Assembly: GCF_014384705.1 (NCBI RefSeq)
Contig: NZ_JACRSN010000025.1
Coordinates: forward strand, 1-34,653
Length of the DNA: 34,653 bases
Source: Yeguia hominis
GTDB taxonomy: Bacteria; Bacillota; Clostridia; Oscillospirales; Acutalibacteraceae
Reading direction: 5' to 3'
The notes beneath the pieces are model-generated. The model saw only the letters and a program-made list of their open reading frames with translations, was not told the origin of the DNA and ran no database searches. The position numbers and the translations under genes are program-made. Of this stretch, positions 14,999 through 23,626 are shown piece after piece; position 1 is the stretch's first letter, and every line of letters starts with the position of its first letter.

Positions 14999-17900
14999 TT
15001 ACTCGAAAAATTCCATCGGGTCGGTCGGGCTGCCGCGATAGCGGATTTCAAAGTGCAGATGCGGTCCGGTGGAATCCCCGGTGTTTCCGATTTTGGCAAT
15101 ACGCTGGCCCTTAGCGATTTTTTGCCCCTCTTTCACACAGATCTTGCTGCAGTGCGCGTACATGGTGGTGTGGTTGTTTCCGTGATCCAGAATTACGTAA
15201 TACCCATATCCGGATCCCCAGGAGCTGTAGTCGTTGACCTCTTTGACAACGCCGCCGTCCACCGCGAGAACATCGCTTCCGTGAATTCCAGAACCTGCAA
15301 TATCGATGCCCTTATGACCGCGGCCGTCTCCCCAAGAAGAAGAAAGCCAGGAGTAGCCCGGCGCAGGCCAGGAGAGCGTTCCGGTTGCCACGCCTTTTTT
15401 GCCGGTCGCTTGATCGTCCGGGACGGAAACCGGCTTGGCCGAAAGAACTTTGCTGTAGGGGCTGTAAAGTTTTTTCCCGTCAACTGTGCGGTAAGAGCGG
15501 ATTTTATAGTAGAGGCGGGTTTGGTGTTCCAAGCCGTGGTCGGTATAGGAGAGCGTTTTGTTTCCTTTGATGGTTTTCAGACGGGAATAGCTGCCGTTTT
15601 TGGAGCTGGCGCGGTAGATCTCGTATCCGCTGGCGCCGCTGACCATTTTCCAGGAGAGTTTCACCCGGTCATATCCGCCGGATTTTGCCGAAGCGGAAGG
15701 CGCAGCGGGAAGGGCTTTTGCCGTCAGCGTGCTGCTGAATTTTCCGAAAACCGGTTTGCCGTTTACTGTTCGGAACGCCCGTACGGCATAATAATAGGTT
15801 TTTCCGCAGGTACAAGAGGAATCGGTGTAGGACTTGGCGTCCGGCTTTGCGATCTCTTTCAGCAGCTTGAGCGTGCCGTTTTTGGAAGTTTTTCGGTAAA
15901 TCTGATAGCCGCTGGCGCCGCCGACCGCATCCCAGGAAAGTTTCACCCGGTCGTATCCGCCGCTGACGCACTTAGCTTTCGTCTTGGCAAGCTGCGGTTT
16001 TGCAGACCCTATTTTGCTCATGCCGCTATAAACGCGGTTCCCTTCGACAGAGCGGTATGCCCTCACTTTGTAATAGTAGCACGTGCCGCAGGTGCGTTTG
16101 GTATCGGTGAAGGTCACGTTGGAAGCGCCTTTCACGGTTTCGATCTTCGAATAGGTTCCGTCCTCGGAATCGGCGCGGTAAATTTCATACCCGCTTGCGC
16201 CGGGGACTTTTTTCCAGGTCAGTTTGATTTTATGATATCCGGCGGAAACAGTTTCCTGCAAGGCCGGCTTTGAAAGCTTTGCTGTGCCTTTAATGCCGGA
16301 TTTGTCATAGCCGCTGCAGCGTTTTTCGCCGTCGACAAGCCGGTATGCCTTTACGGTATAGAAGTAATGTGTTCCGGTCACGGCTGTATTGTCGGTTGCA
16401 GTTTGGGTATCGTGGCCTTTCAGGGTCAAAAGGCGTTTCCAGGATCCGCCCTCTGTTTTGCGGTAAAGCAGGTAGCCGTCCGCGCCGGCAACCGATTCCC
16501 AGGTGACCTTGATTTGCTGATACCCGGCAGAGGTCGCCGATTTTAACGTTGGTACAGAGAGGGAAGGCGTCGCAGATTTCCCGGTTTTGTCGTATGCGCT
16601 GCGCAGACGTGTCCCGTTTTCTGTGCGGTATGCGCGGACAGTGTACGTGTATGCGGTTCCGGTCAGGACAGAGGCGTCTGTATAGGAAGCTGCCGACTGG
16701 CCGGTCAGTGTCCGGATTTTTTTCCAGGAACCGGTTCCGCTTTTCCGGTAGAGATCATACCCCTGCGCGCCGGCAACCGGTTCCCAGGTGATTTTGATTT
16801 TGGCATACGATTTGGCGCTGACAGAGCGCAGCGTCGGCGTATCCAGAAATACACGTCCCCGTACGCCGGGACTGCAGTCATTTGTGAGCAGAATACGGTC
16901 TCCGTCATGCCGGTATCCGCGGATTGTATAGTCATAAGAGACACCGTAGGACGCCGCTTTATCGATATAGCGGCGTGTTTCGCCGCCGGAAAGCGTAGCG
17001 ATGCGTTTCCACTTGGTAGAATCGGCCGGTTTGCGGTAGATGCGGTAGCCTTCCGCGCCGCGGATCTGCTTCCAGGAAACCGTCGTTTTCGCGTAGTCAG
17101 AACGGACAGATATCTCCGGCGTGACCTGTGCGGTCGTGACGCAGCATCCCTCTGAATCCCAATCAGAGAAGCCGTGTGCGCCGTTCTGATTGCGGAACGC
17201 CCGGATGGTATAGGCGTATTTCGTATTCCAGAGCCCGGTTTCGTCAATGTAAAGCGTGGTGTCGTTTCCGGAGAGATCCCGAAGGCCTTCCCAATTTCCG
17301 GCACCGGATTTCCGATAGAGCCGATAACCGTCCGCACCGGACACCGGCGTCCAGTCCAGCGAGATTTGAAAATCAGAGAGGGGGGAGGCTTCAAGTTCCG
17401 GGACGGAAAGCGTATTTTGGACAGAACAGACTTCGGCGCGATTGCCTTCATTTTCCCCGCAAACAGCGGTAACCGCATACGAATAGGAGACACCGCAGAA
17501 GACAGCAGCGTCCAAATAAGAGGTAGATTCCGTCGTATCGAGACAGACCCAGTCTTCTTCGTCGGAATACGCCCAGTCGGCAGCTGCTGTTTTGCGGTAG
17601 ATGCGGTAGCCTTCGGCGCCTTCGACCGGCGTCCAGGTGATGGAAATTTGGTCGAAGCCGTCGGAAGATGCGGAGATTTCCGGCGCGGAAAGCGTCAGCG
17701 GCGGAATGGTCTCCACCCGCTCTGCGTCGATTGCATCACATACCGCGCAGTGGATGGACTGCGATCCGGGCAGCGCGTAAGTCGGCGCGCAGTCGACGGC
17801 ATAGGCAGCGTTCCACTGGTGACTGGCGGGCAGCGATTTGGAAACGGATGCCCCGCAGTCGGTGCAGACCATGGTGGCGCTGCCATTCGCGGTGCAGGTC

Positions 17901-18019
17901 GGTTCCAGTTCGGTAACCCAGGCGCCGGTATGTACATGCGCTTCTTCGCAAAAGGCGTCCATGCCGGATGCGCTGCAAAAGAAGAGAAGCGCAAGCAGCA
18001 GACAACAGAATTTCCTCAT
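14999..18019 (-). CDS. Secreted eight-repeat fibronectin-III-like protein with C-terminal M23 peptidase
   Basis: 1006 residues. Residues 1-24 form a signal peptide (MRKFCCLLLALLFFCSASG). Residues 30-105 hold two Cys-rich segments (TCTANGS...CTDCG; HCAVCDAID). From about 112 to 872 lie eight repeats of 93-97 residues with the fibronectin-III-like core W-x-x-V-x-G-A-x-G-Y-x-[IL]-Y-R and a Y-x-V-[RK]-A-[YF]-R strand. Residues 873-1006 are an M23/LytM endopeptidase with zinc ligands His902, Asp906 (GHKGID) and His989 (PHLHFEI), plus His956 (MYAH). It probably cuts peptidoglycan cross-bridges at the cell surface, the repeats serving as spacer or binding module. Neighbouring repeats share near-identical DNA (for example 15659 and 15941), suggesting tandem duplication. 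AGGGGGAT precedes the ATG. Confidence 0.9.
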   Translation of the reverse strand: MRKFCCLLLALLFFCSASGMDAFCEEAHVHTGAWVTELEPTCTANGSATMVCTDCGASVSKSLPASHQWNAAYAVDCAPTYALPGSQSIHCAVCDAIDAERVETIPPLTLSAPEISASSDGFDQISITWTPVEGAEGYRIYRKTAAADWAYSDEEDWVCLDTTESTSYLDAAVFCGVSYSYAVTAVCGENEGNRAEVCSVQNTLSVPELEASPLSDFQISLDWTPVSGADGYRLYRKSGAGNWEGLRDLSGNDTTLYIDETGLWNTKYAYTIRAFRNQNGAHGFSDWDSEGCCVTTAQVTPEISVRSDYAKTTVSWKQIRGAEGYRIYRKPADSTKWKRIATLSGGETRRYIDKAASYGVSYDYTIRGYRHDGDRILLTNDCSPGVRGRVFLDTPTLRSVSAKSYAKIKITWEPVAGAQGYDLYRKSGTGSWKKIRTLTGQSAASYTDASVLTGTAYTYTVRAYRTENGTRLRSAYDKTGKSATPSLSVPTLKSATSAGYQQIKVTWESVAGADGYLLYRKTEGGSWKRLLTLKGHDTQTATDNTAVTGTHYFYTVKAYRLVDGEKRCSGYDKSGIKGTAKLSKPALQETVSAGYHKIKLTWKKVPGASGYEIYRADSEDGTYSKIETVKGASNVTFTDTKRTCGTCYYYKVRAYRSVEGNRVYSGMSKIGSAKPQLAKTKAKCVSGGYDRVKLSWDAVGGASGYQIYRKTSKNGTLKLLKEIAKPDAKSYTDSSCTCGKTYYYAVRAFRTVNGKPVFGKFSSTLTAKALPAAPSASAKSGGYDRVKLSWKMVSGASGYEIYRASSKNGSYSRLKTIKGNKTLSYTDHGLEHQTRLYYKIRSYRTVDGKKLYSPYSKVLSAKPVSVPDDQATGKKGVATGTLSWPAPGYSWLSSSWGDGRGHKGIDIAGSGIHGSDVLAVDGGVVKEVNDYSSWGSGYGYYVILDHGNNHTTMYAHCSKICVKEGQKIAKGQRIAKIGNTGDSTGPHLHFEIRYRGSPTDPMEFFE

Positions 18020-18311
18020 AAAGATCCCCCTAATATGAAATTACTTTGCCGTAGAGCTGTAGATCAAACGGAAAGCGAATTGTTTCGGTGTGTTTTCGGA
18101 GCCAATATATGTGTTTTGGCACAGAATTCTTTCTGGAGAATGCACCATTTAGACCAGTCGTTTCTGCATTTGGAAAGACTTTCGAACCGTGGCGGAACGT
18201 GTAAAAAGGCAGTCGCGTTTTGCTGTACGGAGAAGAACCAACTTGTCTACGCAAAGACGGATCTGCCTGAGAGATACGCGGTTTAATATGAAAACGATAC
18301 GAACGCTTCTT

Positions 18312-18340
18312 AGTATAGCAGGTTTGCACCGCAAATGCAA
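18312..18340 (-). promoter_or_regulatory. Possible promoter of the M23 protein gene
   Basis: TTGCAT (18340-18335) and TATACT (18317-18312) on the minus strand with a 17-bp spacer. It would leave a leader of about 285 nt, in which I see no ORF with a ribosome site and no known riboswitch. Confidence 0.4.
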
Positions 18341-18428
18341 ATTGCGGAGGCAGTCTTGGCATAAAATACAGCGTCGTTTTTGCTGTCTTTGGGTAAAAAA
18401 AGAAAATTATATGATTTTTCGAAAGTTC

Positions 18429-18457
18429 TTGACAAACAAGTTCATCCATGATAGAAT
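18429..18457 (+). promoter_or_regulatory. Predicted promoter of tRNA-Trp
   Basis: TTGACA (18429-18434), 17-bp spacer, TAGAAT (18452-18457), ending 23 bp before the mature tRNA 5' end. Confidence 0.75.
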
Positions 18458-18480
18458 ATTTTTTGTTGTCAGTTCCATAT

Positions 18481-18556
18481 AGGGGCATAGCTCAGTTGGT
18501 AGAGCAGCGGTCTCCAAAACCGCGTGCCGTGAGTTCGAATCTTACTGCCCCTGCCA
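18481..18556 (+). tRNA. tRNA-Trp (anticodon CCA)
   Basis: The 76-nt cloverleaf includes an encoded CCA end. Acceptor arm AGGGGCA pairs with TGCCCCT, discriminator G. The D-arm has AGCTCAGTTGGTAGAGC, the anticodon arm GCGGTCTCCAAAACCGC with anticodon CCA, and the T-loop TTCGAAT with stem GTGAG/CTTAC. It has its own promoter, and a plus-strand terminator follows at 18641-18685. Base composition changes right after it. Confidence 0.95.
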
Positions 18557-18640
18557 TAAAGAGGCTACAAAAAAGATGTAGCCAAAGAAAACCCCGATTT
18601 AACTGGGTTACCATAAGGATACCTTTGTTTAATCGGGCGC
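18557..18640. other. tRNA-distal hairpins, possible boundary of the accessory region
   Basis: Two hairpins follow the tRNA: GGCTACA-AAAAAGA-TGTAGCC (18563-18583) and CCCGATT (18593-18599) with AATCGGG (18631-18637). Neither has a T-run. Since the composition shift starts here and a serine recombinase ends at 18693, an element attachment site may lie in this stretch; I cannot identify a duplicated core in the window. Confidence 0.35.
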
Positions 18641-18685
18641 CGAAGGGCAGGTAGTGCATATGCACCGCCTGTCTTTCGCCTTTTT
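18641..18685 (+). terminator. Intrinsic terminator after tRNA-Trp
   Basis: CGAAGGGCAGG (18641-18651) pairs with CCTGTCTTTCG (18668-18678) including two G-T pairs. Its tip is the palindrome GTGCATATGCAC, and CCTTTTT follows. It faces the stop codon of the converging recombinase gene. Confidence 0.6.
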
Positions 18686-18692
18686 ATGCTCT

Positions 18693-20309
18693 TTACATTT
18701 CGGCGACATTGCCGATGTAACGGAAATAAATATCAATCTGCTGTTCGGTGTTTTGCTTGAACCGTTCACGCCTTTCGTGAATGACTATCTTCGAAACGAA
18801 GATGTTCAGGATTTCGGGTGTAAGCTCGGTTATGCGCGTATACTTTTTAGCGAGACCTATGAACTTATCCACATCGCTTGCCGCCTGCTGTAAATTTTGT
18901 ATTTGCTTATCTAACTCCGGCAGCTTGGCGTCTATGCTCTTTTGCTCATCCGTATAGCCGCAGGACAGCATACGGAACTGCTCGTTGTTTATCCTGCCGA
19001 GGACATTGTCCTCATACAGCCGTTTGAACAGCGCATTAAGCTCCGCCGTTCTTTTAGACAATCTTTCATATTCACGCTGCTTGGCGTTAAGCTCCCGTCG
19101 GTTTTCCGTGGAGCTTTTTTTGTTGATAAATTCCGCAAATTGCCTTTCTCTTGTTCTTGCCGTGTAGGTAATACGGCGCAGCTCTTCGAGCAATATCTCA
19201 TCCAGTACCACCTCACGGATTCTGTGCGGCGTGCATTTATCTTTTGCATTATTGCGGTAATGAGAGCAGTTGAAGGAATAGCTTTTCGGATCATCCGCAC
19301 GCTTATGATTAAAATACAACTTCGAGCCGCAGTCGGCACAGAACAGCAGACCGGAATACTTGCTCGTTTCACCTGTGCTTGTCGGTCGGCATTTTCCCTG
19401 ACGCAGCTTTTGCACGGTTTCCCAAGTCTGCATATCAATTATCGGTTCGTGCGTATGTTCAAAACGGATATGCTCGGACGGATCACGCTTCATCTTACGC
19501 TTGTCTTTGTATGACGCCACGGTAAACCGACAGTTTACCGTGTTGCCGATATAATCCTCTCTCGAAAGGATATCCGCAACCGTCTTTGCGTTCCAGTCAT
19601 ACGGTCTGTCGGCATCAAGCGCCGTAACCGCTGTTCCGGATTTGCGGTATTCATACATCACGGGCGTCAGTATCTGCAATTCTTTCAGCCTGTTTGCAAT
19701 CATCGTTGGACCGAGTCCCGCAACTCACATGGAAAAGATTTTTTGAACCACCGGCGCCGTTTCCTCATCCACAATAATATGATTTTTGTTGTTCGGGTCT
19801 TTAACATAACCGTAAGGCGGTCTTGAACCGATGCGTTCACCTTTTTCCGCCTTTGCTCGTTTTACGGCACGGATCTTTTTGCTTGTATCCCTCGCAAACC
19901 ATTCGTTGAATAAATTTTTGAACGGGGCAAGCTCATTTCCGTCCGTATACATTGAATCGAAATTATCATTGACGGCGATATACCTCACATTGTTTTTCGG
20001 AAAGTATATTTCGGTATATGAACCCACTTCAATATAATTTCTTCCGAGTCTGGACAGATCCTTTGTTATGATGACTCCGATTTTTCCATCCTCAATCAGA
20101 TGGAGCATACGGCGAAAGGCGGGTCTTTCAAAATTCACTCCGCTGTAACCGTCATCCGCAAACACCTGTGTGTTTTCAAAGCAGTTTTCTTTTGCGTATT
20201 TTTCAAGGATCATTTTTTGGTTGACAATGCTGTCGCTGTCGCCCTGCCGCATATCCTCTTGGGACAGTCGGCAGTACAGAGCGGTTATTTTTTGGCTTGA
20301 CTGTATCAT
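18693..20309 (-). pseudogene. Large serine recombinase interrupted by one in-frame UGA
   Basis: One frame of 539 codons encodes a Tn4451/TnpX-type large serine recombinase, except for a TGA at 19727-19725. The N-terminal resolvase domain has YCRLSQED (catalytic Ser16, Arg14), DGYSGVNFERPAFRRM and ITKDLSRLGRNYIEVG. After the stop the frame continues VAGLGPTMIANRLKELQ, then the recombinase domain, a zinc ribbon (LLFCADCGSKLYF...NCSHYR) and a coiled-coil region near 330-430. Relatives usually have Cys or another residue at the position, so a single base change to TGA is likely. ATG 20309 follows AAGGAGG. Without suppression the protein would end after the catalytic domain and first helices (about 194 residues) and should not integrate DNA. 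Confidence 0.88.
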
Positions 20310-20332
20310 GTTTACCTCCTTGTTTTCAGCCA

Positions 20333-20387
20333 AACCGATTGAGAGCCGCGGAAAATTTCCGCAACCTCAATATACTCTCAATCGGTT
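20333..20387. repeat. Nested inverted repeats in front of the recombinase gene
   Basis: AACCGATTGAGAG (20333-20345) is repeated inverted as CTCTCAATCGGTT (20375-20387). Between them lies a second palindrome, GCGGAAA-A-TTTCCGC (20348-20362). The set lies directly upstream of the recombinase ribosome site, and a TATATT -10-like box on the minus strand is at 20374-20369. It could be an operator or a leader structure. A 12-nt copy recurs at 29447-29458. Confidence 0.6.
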
Positions 20388-20406
20388 GAAAAGTCCAGAC
20401 GATTTT

Positions 20407-20703
20407 TTAGGAAACCTTACCGTCCTGCATTTCCGTTCCGAGAAGGTATCGGATACCGTTGTCAACCGTGTTTTGCGGCTTAATTTCAAAGCAGGAATTG
20501 ACAATATAGTTCATGCGACCGATCCGATATTTTTTGCTCTGCACTATTTTATTTCCCGAGACACTGTGAAATGTCCTTCGCTGCAGACACCTGAAAATTT
20601 TAAAATCAAACTCATCATCCAATTGTATTTTTATATTACTTTCCGGCAGAAGTTTGAGTTTTTCCGCCATGTTTTTGAAATCGTTTTTATCTGTATTTTC
20701 CAT
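20407..20703 (-). CDS. Small element-encoded protein, loosely TnpW-like
   Basis: 98 residues starting MENTDKNDFKNMAEKLKLLPES, with an AAGGAAG site before ATG 20703. The C-terminal half reads KKYRIGRMNYIVNSCFEI followed by VDNGIRYLLGTEM. The pattern R-I-G-x-x-x-Y-x-V-x-S-x-F, then an I-x-x-L-x-x-x-E helix, resembles small TnpW-type proteins coded next to large serine recombinases. The likeness is weak and the function unknown. It is separated from the recombinase by the inverted repeats. Confidence 0.55.
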   Translation of the reverse strand: MENTDKNDFKNMAEKLKLLPESNIKIQLDDEFDFKIFRCLQRRTFHSVSGNKIVQSKKYRIGRMNYIVNSCFEIKPQNTVDNGIRYLLGTEMQDGKVS

Positions 20704-21256
20704 AGCTTCCTTTCCGCCGTAAGGCTGTTCGGTATTTTTACATTCCGCCCATAACGGAACCGAAATGTTTCTTTTTATGCCGCTGTTTTCGCTGTAAAAA
20801 GTGCAACCCCTAAACCGTAGTTTTATAAGCATCTTCAAAATATCGCACAAAGCCCCCAGCGGTCGGCGTTGCCGTCCGCTGTGAGCCGCCGAGGGGAAGC
20901 AGCAACCCCTCGGCTTTCTCCTGCTTATTTTCGTACCGCTGCCGTTTTTTGCGGAATAAGGCGTACTTCCTCAAAAACAACGGCTGATTTATGCAGAACT
21001 TTCATTTTCACGGCAGAAAAGAAAAAAGGGGCGTACACACCGTTTACAGCGCCGTATTTCGTCTTTGTGCGGCTTGGTTGGGTTTACCCGATTTTCCATT
21101 TGCTCGGCGTACAGGGCATTTTCTGCGGCTGTTTCGGCAGAGAAAAGATTTACTCTTTATTTATTTTTCTGCTGTAATATATATTTAGTGGGTTTAGTTC
21201 TATGGGTATAGTTCTGCAATACCGTTTCTTACACCACCCTGTACGAAAAAATTACA
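20704..21256. other. Gene-free remnant of a mobile-element backbone
   Basis: No frame here has a ribosome site or family resemblance. Two adjacent hairpins stand out: CAGCGGTCGGC-GTT-GCCGTCCGCTG (20857-20881, one mismatch) and GCCGAGGGG (20888-20896) with CCCCTCGGC (20906-20914), the second followed by TTTCTCC. Similar GC-rich hairpin pairs occur near mobilisation genes of Clostridia elements, so this may be the remains of a transfer-origin or mob region; no relaxase is present. Confidence 0.4.
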
Positions 21257-21535
21257 CTACCGAAATAACTTGACCGTGTAAGTGTTGCTTGTGTTCGAAC
21301 CGTCCTGTCTGCGGCGCTTTTTCTTTTTCACAAGCCCCGCTTTTTCAAGACTTCGGAGCGCTGCGTCTACCGTCTTTTTGTCAATACAGCATTCCTCGGC
21401 GATCAGCCGCCGTGACGGAAAGCAGACACCGTTTTTATCGCTGTGTTTTACAAGGCAGCAGTAGACGGCGTAATCTCTCGGCTTTAATCGGTAGTCACTT
21501 ATGCGGTTTGAGATGATTGAAAATTTTTCTGTCAC
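21257..21535 (-). CDS. Winged helix-turn-helix protein (HTH_36-like), element-borne
   Basis: 92 residues. The core reads KPRDYAVYCCLVKHSDKNGVCFPSRRLIAEECCIDKKTVDAALRSLEKAGLVKKKKRR, a winged helix of the type found in replication-initiator N-termini and small regulators of conjugative elements. The start is taken as GTG 21535, five bases after AAGGAGG; a longer frame with an ATG at 21577 is less well placed. It ends with a basic tail and SNTYTVKLFR. It may regulate or replicate the surrounding element. Confidence 0.65.
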   Translation of the reverse strand: MTEKFSIISNRISDYRLKPRDYAVYCCLVKHSDKNGVCFPSRRLIAEECCIDKKTVDAALRSLEKAGLVKKKKRRRQDGSNTSNTYTVKLFR

Positions 21536-21925
21536 TTTTTCCTCCTTGCAATTTTCTTTTTGCACGGCTGCAATCATATCTGCACCAACTCCTTTCAAAC
21601 GGTTATGTAATTTTGCCCTCTACTTTTCATGGCAAAAAAGTGGATAGGGTACAACCAAAATTTTCACCCCCCGCACTTATCCAAAGGAAAAACTATACAT
21701 GGCAATGCGCTGAAAATTTTATCCCCTCACTTTTCATGCCGAAAATCGGGTGTTCTACCATCTTAAAAATTGAGAATTTACAAAATGTTCAAAATCCCGA
21801 GGGCTATCCGCAAAAAGAAAACAGGCAAAGGACGGTGAGATCCTCTGCCTGCTGCAGTATATATTTTCGAAACAGAAACAGAATCGTGCGATCCCGTTTC
21901 CGATTATCTTACTTTGTTACAGTTC
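21536..21925. other. AT-rich gene-free stretch with a repeated motif
   Basis: No gene is seen. Two diverged direct copies of a CCCTC-x(1-2)-ACTTTTCATG motif lie at about 21618-21633 and 21724-21738. The first forms a small hairpin with AAAAAAGTGG. Tandem motifs next to a replication-type helix-turn-helix gene could be binding sites for it; this is conjecture. Confidence 0.3.
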
Positions 21926-22140
21926 TAATTCAGGTGTCGGCTCGTACACTTCCATCATCAGCCACGATACAAATCGAAATCCGTTTGTGAACACTTGTAG
22001 CTCATGCCGGTCGTAATTTCTGCATCCGTTTTTTTAATTTGCTCGAACAGAGCCTTTTGCTGTTCTGTGAGAGTGGCTCTGAGCTTTGTTTCAAGCCGCA
22101 CAACGGTTACAAACGATCCGCCTTTGTCTGTGCCTTTTTG
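21926..22140 (-). pseudogene. Frameshifted remnant of a small element protein
   Basis: On the minus strand one frame reads GGSFVTVVRLETKLRATLTEQQKALFEQIKKTDAEI, then breaks off. A second frame continues with GFRFVSWLMMEVYEPTPELEL and a TAA stop. Joined, they match the layout of small helical proteins of mobile elements (a TLTxxQKALF helix, then a GFRF...MMEV helix). No start codon remains and a stop precedes the first part. Confidence 0.45.
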
Positions 22141-22175
22141 CTATACTCTGCACTGTTTTTTCAAAGAATGAGCGC

Positions 22176-22192
22176 CTTAATGCAATCTTAAT
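22176..22192 (+). promoter_or_regulatory. 11-bp-spaced direct repeat, candidate KdpE-type operator
   Basis: CTTAAT occurs at 22176-22181 and again at 22187-22192, exactly 11 bp apart. OmpR/PhoB-family regulators bind such one-turn direct repeats. It lies about 55-70 bp ahead of the likely start (a TATACT -10 box at 22235-22240 with no good -35), a position suited to activation. The OmpR-type regulator encoded downstream is a candidate. Confidence 0.4.
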
Positions 22193-22273
22193 ACGGCACA
22201 CCGGATCATTACACCGTTTTTTTATGTTTCAAGGTATACTCTATGTAAACAAGCAGAAACAGGAGAAGTATAT

Positions 22274-23611
22274 ATGCCTGAAATTACACATAGAAAAAAG
22301 CGGCTGTCATCCTTTAAGCTGATCGTTCTGGGCTTTGCCGGCGTCATAGTGCTTGGAGCGCTGATATTGATGCTGCCGTTTTCATCGACTGCCGGAGTTG
22401 TTACGCCGTTTCACGAGGCGCTGTTCACATCGACCTCCGCCGTTTGCGTTACGGGGCTGGTTGTGCAGGATACGGGCAGTTATTGGTCCGCTTTCGGGCA
22501 GACGGTAATACTGCTGATGATCCAGATAGGCGGACTCGGTGTTGTAACAGTTGCGGCATTTTTCGCTATGCTGTCCGGCAGAAAAATATCGCTGATGCAG
22601 CGCAGTACCATGCAGGACGCCATCTCTGCCCCGAAGGTCGGCGGGATCGTCCGTCTGACTCGTTTTATTGTGCGGGGAACTTTTTTGATCGAGCTTATCG
22701 GGATGATCGTCATGCTGCCGACATTTTGCGGAAACTACGGTATTAAGGGAATTTGGATGGCGGCATTTCATTCGGTTTCCGCCTTTTGCAACGCCGGTTT
22801 TGACATACTCGGCAACGCCGAAAACAAATACCCGTCACTTACGGGATACATAGGAAATCCGGCGATAAATATTGCAATTATGCTTTTAATTATTGTGGGC
22901 GGTATTGGATTTTTGACCTGGGATGATATTTACACAAACAAGTGGCATTTCAAAAAATACCGTATGCAGAGCAAAGTTATATTGGTAACAACGGCGATTC
23001 TCATTATCGCTCCCGCAGTATTCTTTTTCTTTTGCGATTTTACAGGGCTTCCGATTGGCGAAAGGATTCTTGCGTCGCTTTTTCAGTCTGTCACACCGAG
23101 AACCGCCGGTTTCAATACCGCTGATCTTCCCGCTATGACCGGTTCTTCCAAGGCGATTATGATTCTGCTCATGCTCGTCGGCGGCTCGCCCGGCTCCACG
23201 GCAGGCGGTATGAAAACGACCACGCTTGCCGTTCTGATTCTGAGCACATTTTCCGTCTGCCGTAAAAAGGACGATACCGAAACCTGCGGCAGGCGCATTG
23301 ACGGTTCGGCAGTAAAAAGCGCCGCAGCCGTCGCCGTAATGTATTTCCTGCTGTTTTTTGTCGGCGGCATTGTTATCAGCACGGCAGAGGGTTTGCCGCT
23401 TAGCACTTGTCTTTATGAAACGGCGTCCGCCGTCGGAACGGTCGGGCTTACCCTTGGAATCACACCGCAGCTCGGTGTTCTTTCTCAGCTTATTTTGATC
23501 GTCTTGATGTATCTCGGCAGAGTCGGCGGACTCACCCTGATTTACGCGGCGATTTCCAATAAAAATCAGAGCGGCGCAAAACTGCCGCTTGAAAAGATCA
23601 CAGTCGGATAA
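22274..23611 (+). CDS. TrkH/KtrB-family potassium uptake channel subunit
   Basis: 445 residues, an integral membrane K+ translocator of four M1-P-M2 repeats. The four selectivity-filter regions are visible: TSTSAVCVTGL, HSVSAFCNAGFD, QSVTPRTAGFNT and ETASAVGTVGLTLG, each keeping its filter glycine. GGSPGSTAGGMKTTT in the third repeat is the intramembrane gating-loop region. Length and sequence are nearest to KtrB and short TrkH proteins of Firmicutes. ATG follows AGGAGAAGTATAT. It heads an operon with its regulatory RCK subunit. Confidence 0.93.
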   Translation: MPEITHRKKRLSSFKLIVLGFAGVIVLGALILMLPFSSTAGVVTPFHEALFTSTSAVCVTGLVVQDTGSYWSAFGQTVILLMIQIGGLGVVTVAAFFAMLSGRKISLMQRSTMQDAISAPKVGGIVRLTRFIVRGTFLIELIGMIVMLPTFCGNYGIKGIWMAAFHSVSAFCNAGFDILGNAENKYPSLTGYIGNPAINIAIMLLIIVGGIGFLTWDDIYTNKWHFKKYRMQSKVILVTTAILIIAPAVFFFFCDFTGLPIGERILASLFQSVTPRTAGFNTADLPAMTGSSKAIMILLMLVGGSPGSTAGGMKTTTLAVLILSTFSVCRKKDDTETCGRRIDGSAVKSAAAVAVMYFLLFFVGGIVISTAEGLPLSTCLYETASAVGTVGLTLGITPQLGVLSQLILIVLMYLGRVGGLTLIYAAISNKNQSGAKLPLEKITVG

Positions 23612-23626
23612 AGGAGTTAATATATT

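Noticed and set aside
17174..18286. 370-codon plus-strand frame opposite the FN3/M23 gene
   Set aside because: It is antisense to a repetitive secreted protein, so its repeats only mirror the FN3 repeats.
19725..19727. UGA in the recombinase read as selenocysteine or as a reassigned codon
   Set aside because: No hairpin resembling a selenocysteine insertion element follows, recombinases are not selenoproteins, and UGA ends several normal genes in the window.
20857..20914. Tandem GC hairpins as a CRISPR or riboswitch
   Set aside because: There are only two unlike hairpins with no repeat-spacer pattern and no conserved aptamer I recognise; a degenerate element backbone is the simpler reading.
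20869..21177. 102-codon plus-strand frame in the element remnant
   Set aside because: It starts inside a hairpin, has no ribosome site and shows no known domain.
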